From: Paraburkholderia sp. Ac-20340
Lineage (GTDB): Bacteria; Pseudomonadota; Gammaproteobacteria; Burkholderiales; Burkholderiaceae
Assembly (NCBI RefSeq): GCF_017104965.1
Contig: NZ_JAAGPR010000010.1
Location: 124,001 to 188,000 of the forward strand
Length of the DNA: 64,000 nt
Direction of reading: 5' to 3'
A program made the translations under genes and the position numbers. Below are positions 24,799-34,900 of this stretch, piece after piece. How positions within the stretch are numbered: position 1 is the first letter of the stretch; each line of letters opens with the position of its first letter. The notes below the pieces were generated by a model. That model was not told the DNA's origin and ran no database searches. It saw nothing but the letters and a program-made list of their open reading frames with translations.

Positions 24799-26223
24799 TC
24801 AAACGTCGGCCACGCTGTTCCCAGGAATCACGAGAACCACGCCACGCTCCAGGGGATCGCCAAGCGACGCTGCAAATGTCGGCTGCAGTGTCTGATTGCA
24901 ATGGGCTGCGGCCGCCACTACCGTGCCAAGCGCCAGTGCAGCGTTGCTGCTGCCATTGGCGAGGCCAAGATGGCAGCAGCGAAGCCGGCTATCCGTGTCG
25001 GGCCATGCTTGCTGCGCGGTATTGGCCATTTCCGCTCGGCGGCTGACGCGTTGATCCGCGTCGCTCACCAGCGCGCAATCCATCAAGGTCAGACCTGCAG
25101 TCGAAGCGTGGCCGCAGGCGCTTTCCAGCAGTTGCACCAAGGTGGCGGACTGTTGCTCTCCGGACAAGGGCGCCAGTTCTGCATGCGTCGTGCGCGCGGC
25201 GCTAGCAAGCCGGTGTACCTGCGTTGCACCTGCTGCCGCAGGCGGCGCAAGCAGCAAAGCGCAGGCGCCTTCGCCCAGCACCAGGCCGTCAGGCCGATTG
25301 TGGGCAAAGAGCAGACCGGCATCGTCCAGTGCGTCCACCGTCGCTTGACTGAGCGACGAATCGCAGGCCAGGAGAATATGGCGGACGGACGAGGGCTGCG
25401 CAGCAAGCTCTACGGTCAGCGCATCGAGTAGGGCGAGCGCGCCGACAGCCCGTGCCGCGAACGCCGTCGTTGCCGGCTCCACCGCCGGCAACCAGTGGCC
25501 GCGCGCGAGATGACGGTCGAGCCAGGCCGCGCAAATCACCGCATCGGCGCGCCAACGCTCAGGCAACAACAGGTGCAGTTTGAACCGCGGCGCGAGCGCG
25601 TGCATCGTTTCGGCAGTTGGGATGACCGGTGTGGTTGCATGCCGCTCAAGTAATTCGTCGATCGTCTCTGCGGCAAGCACTATTGCGCGGCGCTGCTCAT
25701 CGTTAAGCCTCGGGTCGACATCGAGCGCGGTAAGGGCGTCTTCGAAATCGTCGTGCCAGATCGACGCTGCGGCGTTGGCAAAGGCCTTCGCGCCGTTACG
25801 CAGTAGCAACGACGGATGCAGTCCGACGACCTTGCCTTCGCGCGCCACTGCAAGCACTTCGTCGACGTTCATGCCTGCCGGCAGTCGCATGCTGGCGTCG
25901 AGAAGGGCAATCTTGGCCGTGGGCTGCGAGGTGTTTTCGCTGCCGCTCCCCGATGGCGCAGCTTCAACAGGATCGAGGGGCGATGCTGCGCCTTGCGACG
26001 GGGCAAACAACCCCTTGCAGATTCCCGCAATGCCTATGACGAGCAGAAGCGGTACGCCAATGCCGTTCAGCAGCAATTCCGTGCTGCTGGGCACGTGCTG
26101 GATGGATCGCCAGTAGAGGGCCAGGGCCGCCCAGACCGCAATGAACGAGCAGGCAATCCATAACGCAATACGAAGCGGCGAGCGTCCACGTATGGCGGGC
26201 GACGGGACAGGCGCCGCGCTCAT
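24799..26223 (-). CDS. Membrane-anchored T6SS-associated protein with thiolase/ketoacyl-synthase-like region
   Basis: A 474-aa protein. Two N-terminal transmembrane helices (IALWIACSFIAVWAALALYW; GIGVPLLLVIGIAGICKGLF) are followed by a Ser/Gly-rich linker and a large soluble part. The second half has sequence reminiscent of beta-ketoacyl synthases: DALDDAGLLFAHNRPDGLVLGEGACALLLA, then CALVSDADQRVSRRAEM. No certain catalytic Cys-His-His set is visible, so activity is doubtful. Its ATG overlaps the PAAR stop codon by 4 bp, which ties it to T6SS spike assembly or cargo. The family is not securely identified. Confidence 0.75.
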   Translation of the reverse strand: MSAAPVPSPAIRGRSPLRIALWIACSFIAVWAALALYWRSIQHVPSSTELLLNGIGVPLLLVIGIAGICKGLFAPSQGAASPLDPVEAAPSGSGSENTSQPTAKIALLDASMRLPAGMNVDEVLAVAREGKVVGLHPSLLLRNGAKAFANAAASIWHDDFEDALTALDVDPRLNDEQRRAIVLAAETIDELLERHATTPVIPTAETMHALAPRFKLHLLLPERWRADAVICAAWLDRHLARGHWLPAVEPATTAFAARAVGALALLDALTVELAAQPSSVRHILLACDSSLSQATVDALDDAGLLFAHNRPDGLVLGEGACALLLAPPAAAGATQVHRLASAARTTHAELAPLSGEQQSATLVQLLESACGHASTAGLTLMDCALVSDADQRVSRRAEMANTAQQAWPDTDSRLRCCHLGLANGSSNAALALGTVVAAAAHCNQTLQPTFAASLGDPLERGVVLVIPGNSVADV

Positions 26224-26480
26224 TCGCAGCCCGTATTCGACTGGCTTGCAATCAAGATGGCGCCGCAATGAGTTTTATGTCCATCGCGCGCGGCGGCCTG
26301 ATTTTCGATAATCGCCGAATCGTCGCCTTCTGTGATGTGATTCGAACCGTGAAGCGGGCAGCTGACCGTATCATTGCGACGCGCGATGCCTTTGCCGTCG
26401 ATTTTTGCAATCGACGATGCGCTCGTCACCGTGCCGCCGTGGCTATGTTGATCCCCGAGAACTATAAATGGGCGCGTCAT
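26220..26480 (-). CDS. PAAR-domain spike tip protein
   Basis: An 86-aa PAAR protein: GDQHSHGGTVTSAS, DTVSCPLHG, IIENQAAARDGHKTHCGAILIAS. These proteins form the zinc-stabilised cone on the VgrG trimer in T6SS. There is no C-terminal toxin extension. The start codon is supported by AAGGGGAAG. It is divergent from vgrG1 and translationally coupled to the membrane-anchored partner behind it. Confidence 0.92.
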   Translation of the reverse strand: MTRPFIVLGDQHSHGGTVTSASSIAKIDGKGIARRNDTVSCPLHGSNHITEGDDSAIIENQAAARDGHKTHCGAILIASQSNTGCE

Positions 26481-26896
26481 ACCGGCTTCCCCTTTTTACC
26501 ATAATTATGCGCTTCGAATGATTCGGTAATTCGTGCCTTTTCAAACGGCAACCAATTTCTATTGACCGGTACTCAATACCGTTTGTTTTTTTCGAAGCAG
26601 GTCATTTTTTCATTACGTTGGAACGCAAATCGAAAACAGGTTGTGAAAAATACATTGCAAAGGTCAGTAAATCTAAATTGAGTTTACTTTCGCAATCCTG
26701 ACAATGATATTATGATGTGAATATCAAGTCGTCAAATCGTAGTTGATGACATGGTTGAATATCACGAATTTTACGGTTTAGTGTCACCGGATAAATGCCT
26801 TACGCGGGGAGCATATCGGGGGTGGGAAAAACGTCCCGGCTTTTTGCGTGGTAGCGCTTCCAAATAGAAGAATGCATAACCGGAGAGTGGGACCCG
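26481..26896. promoter_or_regulatory. AT-rich divergent region between PAAR and vgrG1
   Basis: 416 bp, much richer in A+T than the flanks. It must hold the promoters for both directions. CGGTA-CTCAA-TACCG followed by TTTGTTTTTTT (26567-26592) looks like a small plus-strand terminator, but no plus-strand gene precedes it. No sigma-54-type element was found. The low GC suggests acquired DNA or a silencer (H-NS/MvaT-type) target. Confidence 0.5.
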
Positions 26897-29857
26897 ATGG
26901 ATGCCGCCTCGTCGCTGACTTCCTTATTTAGCGCCTCAAATCGCCTCTACACCCTTGAAGGTCCCGACTCGCTCGCGTCGTTACAGATCGAGCGCTGGAG
27001 CGGCAGTGAAATGCTTTCAGGGATTTACCGCTGGGACGTCTATGCGCTGGGCGCTAGTCCCGCGTTGGATCTCGATGCGATGCTCGGCCAGCCTGTCACC
27101 ATCAAGACGGCGTTGTCGGATGGTTCCAGCGCCTCGCGCAGCGGTCTTGTCGCTCAAGCCGGATGTGTCGGCTACGACGGCAGTATCGCTCGCTATCATC
27201 TGCAACTGGTGCCCTGGCTGGAGGCGCTCGCGCACGGCCGTGATCAACGCACCTTCGTGAACCGGACGGTGGCGCAGGTGCTCGACACGGTATTTGCCGA
27301 CTACCGCGAGACAGCCCGCTGGCGCCTCACGCCCGACGCCAATCAACGCGTCGAAGCGCTCGGTCCCTGCGAATATCGCGTGCAATATCGAACGCACACG
27401 CATCTGGACTTCGTCCGTCATGTGCTGGCTGAAGCCGGCCTGGGTTTCTGTTTTGTCGAAGACGCTGACGCGCCCGCTGGTCATACGCTGCTCGTTTTCG
27501 ACGACAGCGCGCAACTCGAGGAGGACGACACTTCGGCGCGTCTTGGCGGCCTGCCGTTACGGCTGAACGGCACGGCAGGCGCGCAGAGTGACGTAATCCT
27601 CGGCATGGGACAGCTCGTTTCGTTGATGGCCGACCGGATCACGCTGATCAGCAGCGACTATCGCAGCCACCAGTCGACAACGGCTTCGGCGAGCCTCGGA
27701 AGCGCTGCCGGTTCCCTCGAACTCTACGACGATGTCGGTCCCGAGGCGTTCGGCACGTTTCGTGCCGCCGAAGAGACGGCGCGCCGTCAGGCGGACGCGA
27801 TGGTGTCGAGCGCGCATCGCTGGATTGGCAGCAGCACGTTGCATACGGCGAGGGTCGGGCGGGCACTGCGGATTGCCAACGCACCGTGGCGCGCGATGAG
27901 CGGCGCGCAGCGGGCGCCCGACAGCTTCCTCGTGACGGAACTCACGCATATCGGCATTAACAATCTGCCCAGCACGGTCATGCAGGCGCTGGAGCAAACA
28001 CTCGGCATGCCGCCGACGGTGGCGCTGGACCCACGCGTGCTGAGAGAGGCGAAGTCGGGCGGTTACGCGAACAGTTTCAAGGCCGTGCCGCGCGAACAGG
28101 TATGGCGCCCCACGCTGGACGACGGTACAGGGCAGCGTCTGAATCCCGTGCCGACGGTGCCCGGCGCGCAGACTGCCATCGTGGTCGGGGCGCAGGGAAA
28201 ATCGCAAGCCGACGCACAAGGACCCGTTCACACCGACGCACTGGGGCGGTTGAGATTGCGCTATCACTGGCAGGCGGAAAGCGATACGGGCACCTTTGCG
28301 ACGCGTGCCATGCAGCGCCTCGCCAGCGATGGTCATGGCATGCAGCAGACGCAGCGCATCGGACAGGAAGTGCTGGTGCAGTTCATGAACGGACTGGTCC
28401 ATCGGCCGGTCATCCTCGGCGGCCTCTTCAACGGTCGCGGCGAGGGGGGCGAGTCACCTACGCCGGGTGGCGAGGCGGGTCGACAAATCGACGAATCGGT
28501 CTATGCGCAAGCTGCCGATCATGCGGCGAGCGCCCAAGGCAATCAGGCCGGCGGTTACAGCCCGATGTGGCATGGCGCTGGCTCGGGTGGACAACGGCAC
28601 AACCATGCCGGCGCACTGTCCGGCTTCAAGAGCCAGGGTTTCGAAGGCGACGGGTACAACCAGCTGGTCATGGATGACAGCGACGGCATGGGCCGCTTGC
28701 AGATGGCGACCACGCATGCTGCCACCCAGCTCAATCTCGGTCATCTACGGCATCAAGCGGACAACTATCTCGGTAGTTTTCGTGGTCAAGGTGTCGAGAT
28801 GCGATCGGATGCATATGGAGCCGTGCGCGCGAGCCGCGGCGTGCTCATATCGAGCTATGCGCCAGTGCAAGGGCAAGCCGTCGGCGATGTCTCCGCGCTG
28901 AAATCGTTGCTCGCGCAACAGGTCATGCTGGCGCGCACATTCGATCAGGCCGCCGCCACACACCAAACCTTGCCGCTGGCTGCGCAACGCGGTGTGCGCA
29001 ATGCGGCCCAGTCGGCGCTCGACAGCAAGGCCGCGCCGCTCGCCTCGCTGTCGCAGAGTCTCGCGACCACGGTGAGTGCCGAGGGATTCGATCAGGCCGC
29101 CGCAGACGCATCGGCCCGCGCAACCGACAAGGCGTTGCCGCATACCGGCGACGCCCTGCTTGGGATCGCCGCGCAAGGCGGCCAGGGCCTGCTGGCGGGA
29201 CAGGCGCTGCAATGGGCCGCAGGCGAGACTTTGACCGTCGGCAGCGGCGCCGATACGAATCTCGCGGTCAGCCAGACGTTGCGCGTGCATAGCGGTCAGG
29301 GCATCAGTTGGCTGGCGGGCGCGATCGGCACTGGCGGCGCGAGTTCAGCGGGAGCTGGCCTTAGCCTGATCGCCGGCAAGGACAACCTCGATCTGCAGGC
29401 GCAACACGGCACGCTGGCCTTGCGCGCCAAGGATGACCTGTCGGTGGCGTCGCTCAAAAGCGATCTGGAAATTGGCGCGGGAAAGGGTTTGCGTCTCGCG
29501 GTGAGCGGCGGCGCGGCACTGCTGATCGAAGACGGCAATGTGACGTTCGAATGCCCGGGCAATCTCACGGTCCACGCAGCCGCGCATCAATTCGAGGGAC
29601 CAACGGATCTCGACAAGGCGCGTGGCGCGTGGGGTGATCAGGGCTTATACAACGAATATTACTGGCTGCGCGATACGCAGACAGGCAGCGCCGTGAAGAA
29701 TCTGCCTTATCGTCTGGTCGGCGAGAGTGGTGACAAGATCGAAGCGCTTACAAGTGCCGCGGACGGCCGCACGGCGACTTATTCGACCAAGGCCGCGACC
29801 AAGCCGATTCGGGTGGAATACGCCGGCAACGAGGATATCGATCATGGCTGGAGCTGA
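26897..29857 (+). CDS. vgrG: T6SS spike protein VgrG1 with TTR-like C-terminal cargo adaptor
   Basis: A 986-aa VgrG. The gp27-like N-terminus (LYTLEGPDSLASLQIERWSG) runs to about residue 400. The gp5/OB-fold is seen around 430-520 (AIVVGAQGKSQADAQGPVHTDALGRLRLRYHW, GQEVLVQFMNG), then a DUF2345-type needle extension (WAAGETLTVGSGADTNLAVSQ). The last 75 residues (NEYYWLRDTQTGSAVKNLPYRLVG) look like a transthyretin-like domain that commonly docks effectors. Its stop codon lies 14 bp inside the next gene, whose product is the likely cargo. Confidence 0.96.
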   Translation: MDAASSLTSLFSASNRLYTLEGPDSLASLQIERWSGSEMLSGIYRWDVYALGASPALDLDAMLGQPVTIKTALSDGSSASRSGLVAQAGCVGYDGSIARYHLQLVPWLEALAHGRDQRTFVNRTVAQVLDTVFADYRETARWRLTPDANQRVEALGPCEYRVQYRTHTHLDFVRHVLAEAGLGFCFVEDADAPAGHTLLVFDDSAQLEEDDTSARLGGLPLRLNGTAGAQSDVILGMGQLVSLMADRITLISSDYRSHQSTTASASLGSAAGSLELYDDVGPEAFGTFRAAEETARRQADAMVSSAHRWIGSSTLHTARVGRALRIANAPWRAMSGAQRAPDSFLVTELTHIGINNLPSTVMQALEQTLGMPPTVALDPRVLREAKSGGYANSFKAVPREQVWRPTLDDGTGQRLNPVPTVPGAQTAIVVGAQGKSQADAQGPVHTDALGRLRLRYHWQAESDTGTFATRAMQRLASDGHGMQQTQRIGQEVLVQFMNGLVHRPVILGGLFNGRGEGGESPTPGGEAGRQIDESVYAQAADHAASAQGNQAGGYSPMWHGAGSGGQRHNHAGALSGFKSQGFEGDGYNQLVMDDSDGMGRLQMATTHAATQLNLGHLRHQADNYLGSFRGQGVEMRSDAYGAVRASRGVLISSYAPVQGQAVGDVSALKSLLAQQVMLARTFDQAAATHQTLPLAAQRGVRNAAQSALDSKAAPLASLSQSLATTVSAEGFDQAAADASARATDKALPHTGDALLGIAAQGGQGLLAGQALQWAAGETLTVGSGADTNLAVSQTLRVHSGQGISWLAGAIGTGGASSAGAGLSLIAGKDNLDLQAQHGTLALRAKDDLSVASLKSDLEIGAGKGLRLAVSGGAALLIEDGNVTFECPGNLTVHAAAHQFEGPTDLDKARGAWGDQGLYNEYYWLRDTQTGSAVKNLPYRLVGESGDKIEALTSAADGRTATYSTKAATKPIRVEYAGNEDIDHGWS

Positions 29858-31094
29858 AGTCATCTCCGCCCCGAAGCTGCTGGCCCAGACCGACAGCACG
29901 CCGATGGCGCAACAGGATGGGCACGCGATCACTGTTCCCATGGTCAAGCTGGCTCGCTACACGGTCAATATCCGTTCGTTTCATCCGAACAAGCACTTCG
30001 AGCCGCTCGGGTTCCGGTTCCACGGTGATACGCGCGGCTTTTCTCTCGGGGAGAGTTTCCATCCGAGCTATCCGTCGCAGCCGACTGGCAGCGTCACGTC
30101 GCGCGTGTGGCAGCTCTACAAGTGTGATCTCGCGGCCGCCAGCCGTCAGAAGTTTCAGGACAAACTCGACGAGTTGCAATACGCAGCCTCCAATACCTCA
30201 TCGGGACCCTGGTGGGCTTCCGATGGCCCGGAACCTTATACGCAGAAAAAATATCAGCCCGCTTCGACGGTCGAAGCGAACGATTTCGCGAGCGAACATG
30301 CGGGTGAGCAGATCGCCGAAGTGACCTCATGGTATGGCGGCAAGAATTTCGCCTTCCTGGGTTCGAGGCTGGACTGGAACACGCTTCACACCACGGTGGT
30401 GCCTACGCTCGATACGCGCGGTCATCTGTGGATCAAGGTCGAGCGGGTGCGTCGCTGGATGGACATCTGCATGTTGGTCTATGGCGACGGCTTCCCGAAC
30501 TGCGAGGCGTTCATCGAGGATCCGGGCGGGAACAAGATATTTCTCGGCACACACGTGCGTATCGGCACGCCGGCGACCCACCTCGCGGGCGACAACAAGC
30601 GCATCATGTTCGCCAATGTACTGCGCGTGGAGCTGACGCGCGAAGGTCTATTCGGCTCGAAGCTGTGGATATTCACACAGGTTCTGGGTGGGACGCCCGA
30701 CCGGCGCGACGACTATCCTGCGACTCGCGATATCGCATTGCCGGCGGGTTCGCCCACGCGCCGTATGAGCGATCAGGATGAGTCGGGCTGGTCTGGCGTG
30801 GCGGGAGATGGACCGCCCGTCATCCTGCCGGGCATGGACGTGGTGTCATGGCCCGCCGATTCGCTCAGCAGGATTGGCGACGGCGTGAGCGGCGCATTCG
30901 GCAAGCCATTGCATATTTCCGCCTACGAGGATGTGAGCGCCGTCTGGCAGCGGCTGCGGGGCAGTTTCAAACACCCGCCTGCGACGCGCGACGCCACCGT
31001 GCAGGCGTGGAACGACTACCACCTGCATCGCAACCCTAACGAGGGGCGCGCGCCCGACAGCGAAGACCTGGACTCCAGCCTATGGAAGAAGTAG
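29844..31094 (+). CDS. Candidate T6SS effector of unknown fold, cargo of VgrG1
   Basis: A 416-aa soluble protein with no signal peptide or membrane helix. ATG 29844 lies inside the last codons of vgrG1, so translation is coupled. Readable blocks: GFRFHGDTRGFSLGESFHPSYPSQPTGSVTSRVWQLY near the start, a Trp-rich middle (SGPWWASDGPEPY) and RGHLWIKVERVRRWMDICMLVYGDGFPNCEAFIEDPGGNKIFLGTH. No toxin family was recognised. The next gene, overlapping by 13 bp, encodes a membrane-anchored exported protein, which is the usual position of an immunity gene. The cargo role is inferred from position only. Confidence 0.8.
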   Translation: MAGAEVISAPKLLAQTDSTPMAQQDGHAITVPMVKLARYTVNIRSFHPNKHFEPLGFRFHGDTRGFSLGESFHPSYPSQPTGSVTSRVWQLYKCDLAAASRQKFQDKLDELQYAASNTSSGPWWASDGPEPYTQKKYQPASTVEANDFASEHAGEQIAEVTSWYGGKNFAFLGSRLDWNTLHTTVVPTLDTRGHLWIKVERVRRWMDICMLVYGDGFPNCEAFIEDPGGNKIFLGTHVRIGTPATHLAGDNKRIMFANVLRVELTREGLFGSKLWIFTQVLGGTPDRRDDYPATRDIALPAGSPTRRMSDQDESGWSGVAGDGPPVILPGMDVVSWPADSLSRIGDGVSGAFGKPLHISAYEDVSAVWQRLRGSFKHPPATRDATVQAWNDYHLHRNPNEGRAPDSEDLDSSLWKK

Positions 31095-31876
31095 TTCCGC
31101 CTCAATCCGTGCAGCGCCGCGTCAAGCGGCGCCACCTTGTTTTGCTCGCCGTGCTGGCTTTCGCAGCAATGGCGTTTGCATTCGACCGGAGCCAACGCAT
31201 GCCGCTGATTTATGTGATTCCCGAAAGCTACGTGGGGCCGGTCGTCGCGCTGTTCGATCAGCCGGACGGGGTTGAACCGCTCCATACGAAGGACGGGCTT
31301 GAAGTTCGCGTTCCCGCCAATGGCATTGTCAAGATCCGGGGCAATCCCACCTTGGGGCATTCGTCGGCTTTCCCTAAAAGCACCGTGGTGTTCGAACTGG
31401 AGAAAAGCGACGGAAGCCGCACGATTCTGCGGGAGGCCGTCAATCCGTGGCAGGACTACGACCAGAACGACAATCCGCACTGGAAAGTCGGCATTCGGGA
31501 CGCGCAAGGAAATCTGCGCGTGATTGCGGTTTCCGGCAAAAAAGACGGTTTCGTGTTCGACGATTTTCCCGCCGAAGACAGAAAGCGGCCCATGATCTTC
31601 TGGCACGAATCCTGTCAGGATCGCGTATTCAGGCCGGACTGGAAGCTGTACACCTCCGGCGAGAAAACCGCCGAGGAACTGCACGTGCCGCCGTGCGGCG
31701 AATTTCACGTAGGAACCGTGGATCGCGTGCGCGAGTGGCCTGCATGGATGTTTCTGCGCGGCAAGGGCAAGCAGGTGACAGACGGCATCGTGAACCCGGT
31801 CTACACATCCATCCAACAGCTCGTGGATGAAGCTAATGCGCGAGTGACGCGCAAAAAGGCAGAAGGCATAGATTGA
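31082..31876 (+). CDS. Membrane-anchored periplasmic protein, putative immunity to the 29844 effector
   Basis: A 264-aa protein with a short cytoplasmic N-terminus (VQRRVKRRH), one transmembrane helix (LVLLAVLAFAAMAFAF) and a soluble outside domain. The opening of that domain (LIYVIPESYVGPVVALFDQPDG) resembles DUF6843-type proteins, though this match is by eye. The 13-bp overlap with the upstream gene and the periplasmic topology suggest protection against a periplasm-acting toxin. Confidence 0.75.
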   Translation: MEEVVPPQSVQRRVKRRHLVLLAVLAFAAMAFAFDRSQRMPLIYVIPESYVGPVVALFDQPDGVEPLHTKDGLEVRVPANGIVKIRGNPTLGHSSAFPKSTVVFELEKSDGSRTILREAVNPWQDYDQNDNPHWKVGIRDAQGNLRVIAVSGKKDGFVFDDFPAEDRKRPMIFWHESCQDRVFRPDWKLYTSGEKTAEELHVPPCGEFHVGTVDRVREWPAWMFLRGKGKQVTDGIVNPVYTSIQQLVDEANARVTRKKAEGID

Positions 31877-31934
31877 TCGAAGCCGTATCGACGATCGGAT
31901 ATGCAACGCATTTCGCGTAACGCAAGAGGACGGA

Positions 31935-34900
31935 ATGGATATCGCTGCTGCATTGAACGGCTATTCGCAGGCCACTCGCCAGATCCAGATGGATACGACG
32001 ATGCCGGGAGCGTTCGTGGTCGAACGCTTCCATGGGCGCGAAGCGGTCGACGAATCCTTTCGCTTCGAAATCGACGTGTTGTCGAGTGCGCCGTTTCTCG
32101 ATCTCAGTGCGCTGCCCGGCACGGCGATGCGCTTGCGTCTGGCGACTGGCGCGGGCGAGCGTTGCTGGAATGGCTACATCACATGTGCCGCGTATAGCGA
32201 TAGCGACGGCGGCATCACGCGCTATCGGCTGACGATGGAATCCTGGCTTGCATTCCTGCACTTGCGGCGCAATTGCCTGTATTTCGTCGATCTGGACACC
32301 GCAGGCATCTGCGAACGCGTATTCGGCGACTATCTACAAGCGCGCCGACGCTACCAGATCACGGAGTCGCTGCACACGTTCGGTTTGCGCGGACAATACC
32401 GCGAGACCGATTTCGACTTCGTCATGCGCCAGTTGTCCGAGGCCGGACTTTCGTTTCGTATCGAACACGCGCAGGACGCCGGCGAGACGCCGTCGGGCAA
32501 TCACACGGTCATCGTGTTCGACCGCAAGGCGCAGCCAGGCACAGGCAGTACGGTACCGTTCAAACTCCAGGACGTCGGCGACCCGGATGGCGTGATGACC
32601 TCGTTCACGGCGCGCCATCAACTGGTTCCGGACCGCGTGAGCGCCGCGAGCTGGAAGGCAGACAACCTGCTCGCACTGGCGGGCCGCTCGCATGCGCAAG
32701 CCGACGAGGATGCTCCGGCGTTGCCCGCGCGCGAGGTGTTCGACGCGCAGCGCGCGGGCCGCTTCGACACTACCGACGAGGCGCAGCGTTACGCGGATCA
32801 ACGGCTCGATGCGTTGCGTCTGGCCAAGGCGATGTACTACGGCGGCGGTTCGTCGCGTACGCTCGAAGTCGGCAAGATTCACACACTAAGTGGATATCTG
32901 GATCGGACGACAGACTTCGTGCCGCTGTCGCTTGAGCACGAAGCGGCCAACAATCTAGGCGCCGAGATCGCCCAGTTGCTCGCGCAAAGCGAGCTCGAAA
33001 ACGGGCTTTATCGCAACCGCTTTGTCGCGGTACCACCGGGCGTGCCGATCGTGCCGCCTCATCGCGATCGGCCCGTCGTGCATGGCGTACAGACTGCGAT
33101 CGTGGTTGGCGAGCCGTCCAGCCGGGTGAGCAGCACGCGGGACCATCAGGTGCGCGTGCAGTTTGCGTGGATGCGCGGCGAGGCGCCGCTGACTGGTGGA
33201 CTGACCGACACGGCGAGCCGTTCGAATCCACAGGGGCACGCGCCGGGCAATCATAAGTCAGGCGTGCTGGCCCGCATCGCGGAGCAATCGGCGGGGCCCA
33301 ACTTCGGTCATAGCTTTACGCCGCGCGTGGGTGCGGAAGTGGTGATCGGCTTCGATGCGGGCAATGTCGACATGCCGGTCGTGCTGGGCCAGGTCTATGG
33401 CGGCCGGGCACAGCCACCCTTTGCAGCTGGTGACGGTAGCGGAGCGAATCATTCGGGGGTGCTCACCGGCCTGCAAACCCAGACGCTCGACGGGCAGACC
33501 GGTAGCCGTTGGTTGATGGACGATTCCTCGAGCCAGTTGCGTCACGAACTCAGCAACAGCGTGGCGAACAGCCGCTTTGCGCAGGGTTATCTGATCGATC
33601 AGCAAGGTACCGTGCGTGGCGCGTATCGCGGCGAAGGGTTCGAGCTTGCGACTCAAGGCTGGGGCGTCGTGCGCGCAGGCGAGGGCGTGCTGGTGTCGGG
33701 CACCGCGCGCACGTCGGCGGTCTCGACGCAAATGGATCTGGGCGAGAGCGTCGCACAGCTCAAGCAGGCGGTGAAAACCGCTCAGGGCCTGGATCGGGCG
33801 GCGCTTGGCGCGAGCGCCGGCGGACTGGCGGGCAACGATGCGCAGGCTGCCTTCCTGAAAGCAATCGATCCCACTCAGGATGGCCGGTACAGCGGCTCGG
33901 TCAACGGCCAGAGCGCGACCAAACCGGTTTCCGGCGATCCTGTCGAGCGCTTTGCTGCGCCCGCGGTTGTGTTGGAATCGCCGGAAAACGTCGTGCTGAG
34001 TACATCCAATAGCGCGGTTGCCTATGCAGAACAGCACGTGCACGTGACCGCGCAAAGCGATGCGCATCTCGCTGCCGGCGCGACCGTGGCGGGCATGTCA
34101 GGCGACGCGACGAGTCTCTATGCCGCTGCTGGCGGCATCAAGGCCATCGCGAATCAGGGCCCGGTGAGCGTCGAAGCGCATGGCTCGTCGATGCAGATTA
34201 TTGCGGATCAATCGGTGCGGATCGCTTCGACTGACGAACGTGTCGAGGTGCTGGCAAACGACGCCATCGTGCTCCAGCAGGGGCCGAGCCGCATCACGCT
34301 CAAGGGCGGCGACATATTGATCGAGACGACGGGGCAGTTCGCGGTCAAGGCGGGCTCGCACGCTTTCGTCGGGCCAGGCTCGCAGTCGCCGCTGCTGCCT
34401 GCGTTGCCCGTGGCCGTACCGCTCGCGCTCTACGACGAGCAATTGCATTTCGTCAACGCGCAAGGCGCGCCGCTCTCCGGCGTGTCGTATCAACTGAAGC
34501 TGGCCGATGGCACGGCGGCTTCCGGCGTGACCGACGATGAAGGCAAGACCGAACGCGTCGCGACCCAAACGCCGGTGGCAATCGAATCAGCCGTGTTGAC
34601 GCCGCCGCAGATGGCGGCCTGCTGCACGCGGATGGCGAATGCTTCGCCGGAGCAGGTGGAAGTCAAGACCGATGGTGTCCAGACGAACGATGTGAACGTA
34701 GGGAGTTCAGTGAAAACGGTGACGATCAAGGGACACGAGCGCCCATTGACGGCTGGCGAGATCGAAATGGCGAGAACGGTCTTCCAGGACAGTATCGACT
34801 ACGACAAGGTGCGGGTGCATAAAGGCAGTTTTATCTGGTTCGACCTGCAAAGCAAACGTACCGCCATTACGCCCAACGGTCATATGTATTTCCGTGAGGA

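Noticed and set aside
24661..25431. Continuation of the IS3 orfA-like plus-strand frame
   Set aside because: After about ten codons it has no transposase similarity and is antisense to the membrane-anchored T6SS-associated gene.
26567..26592. Small hairpin with T-run between PAAR and vgrG1
   Set aside because: Only a 5-bp stem, and no plus-strand gene upstream that it could terminate; kept as a note in the intergenic entry.
26481..26896. Sigma-54 promoter for the vgrG island
   Set aside because: No TGGCAC-N5-TTGC-like pair found in the AT-rich gap.
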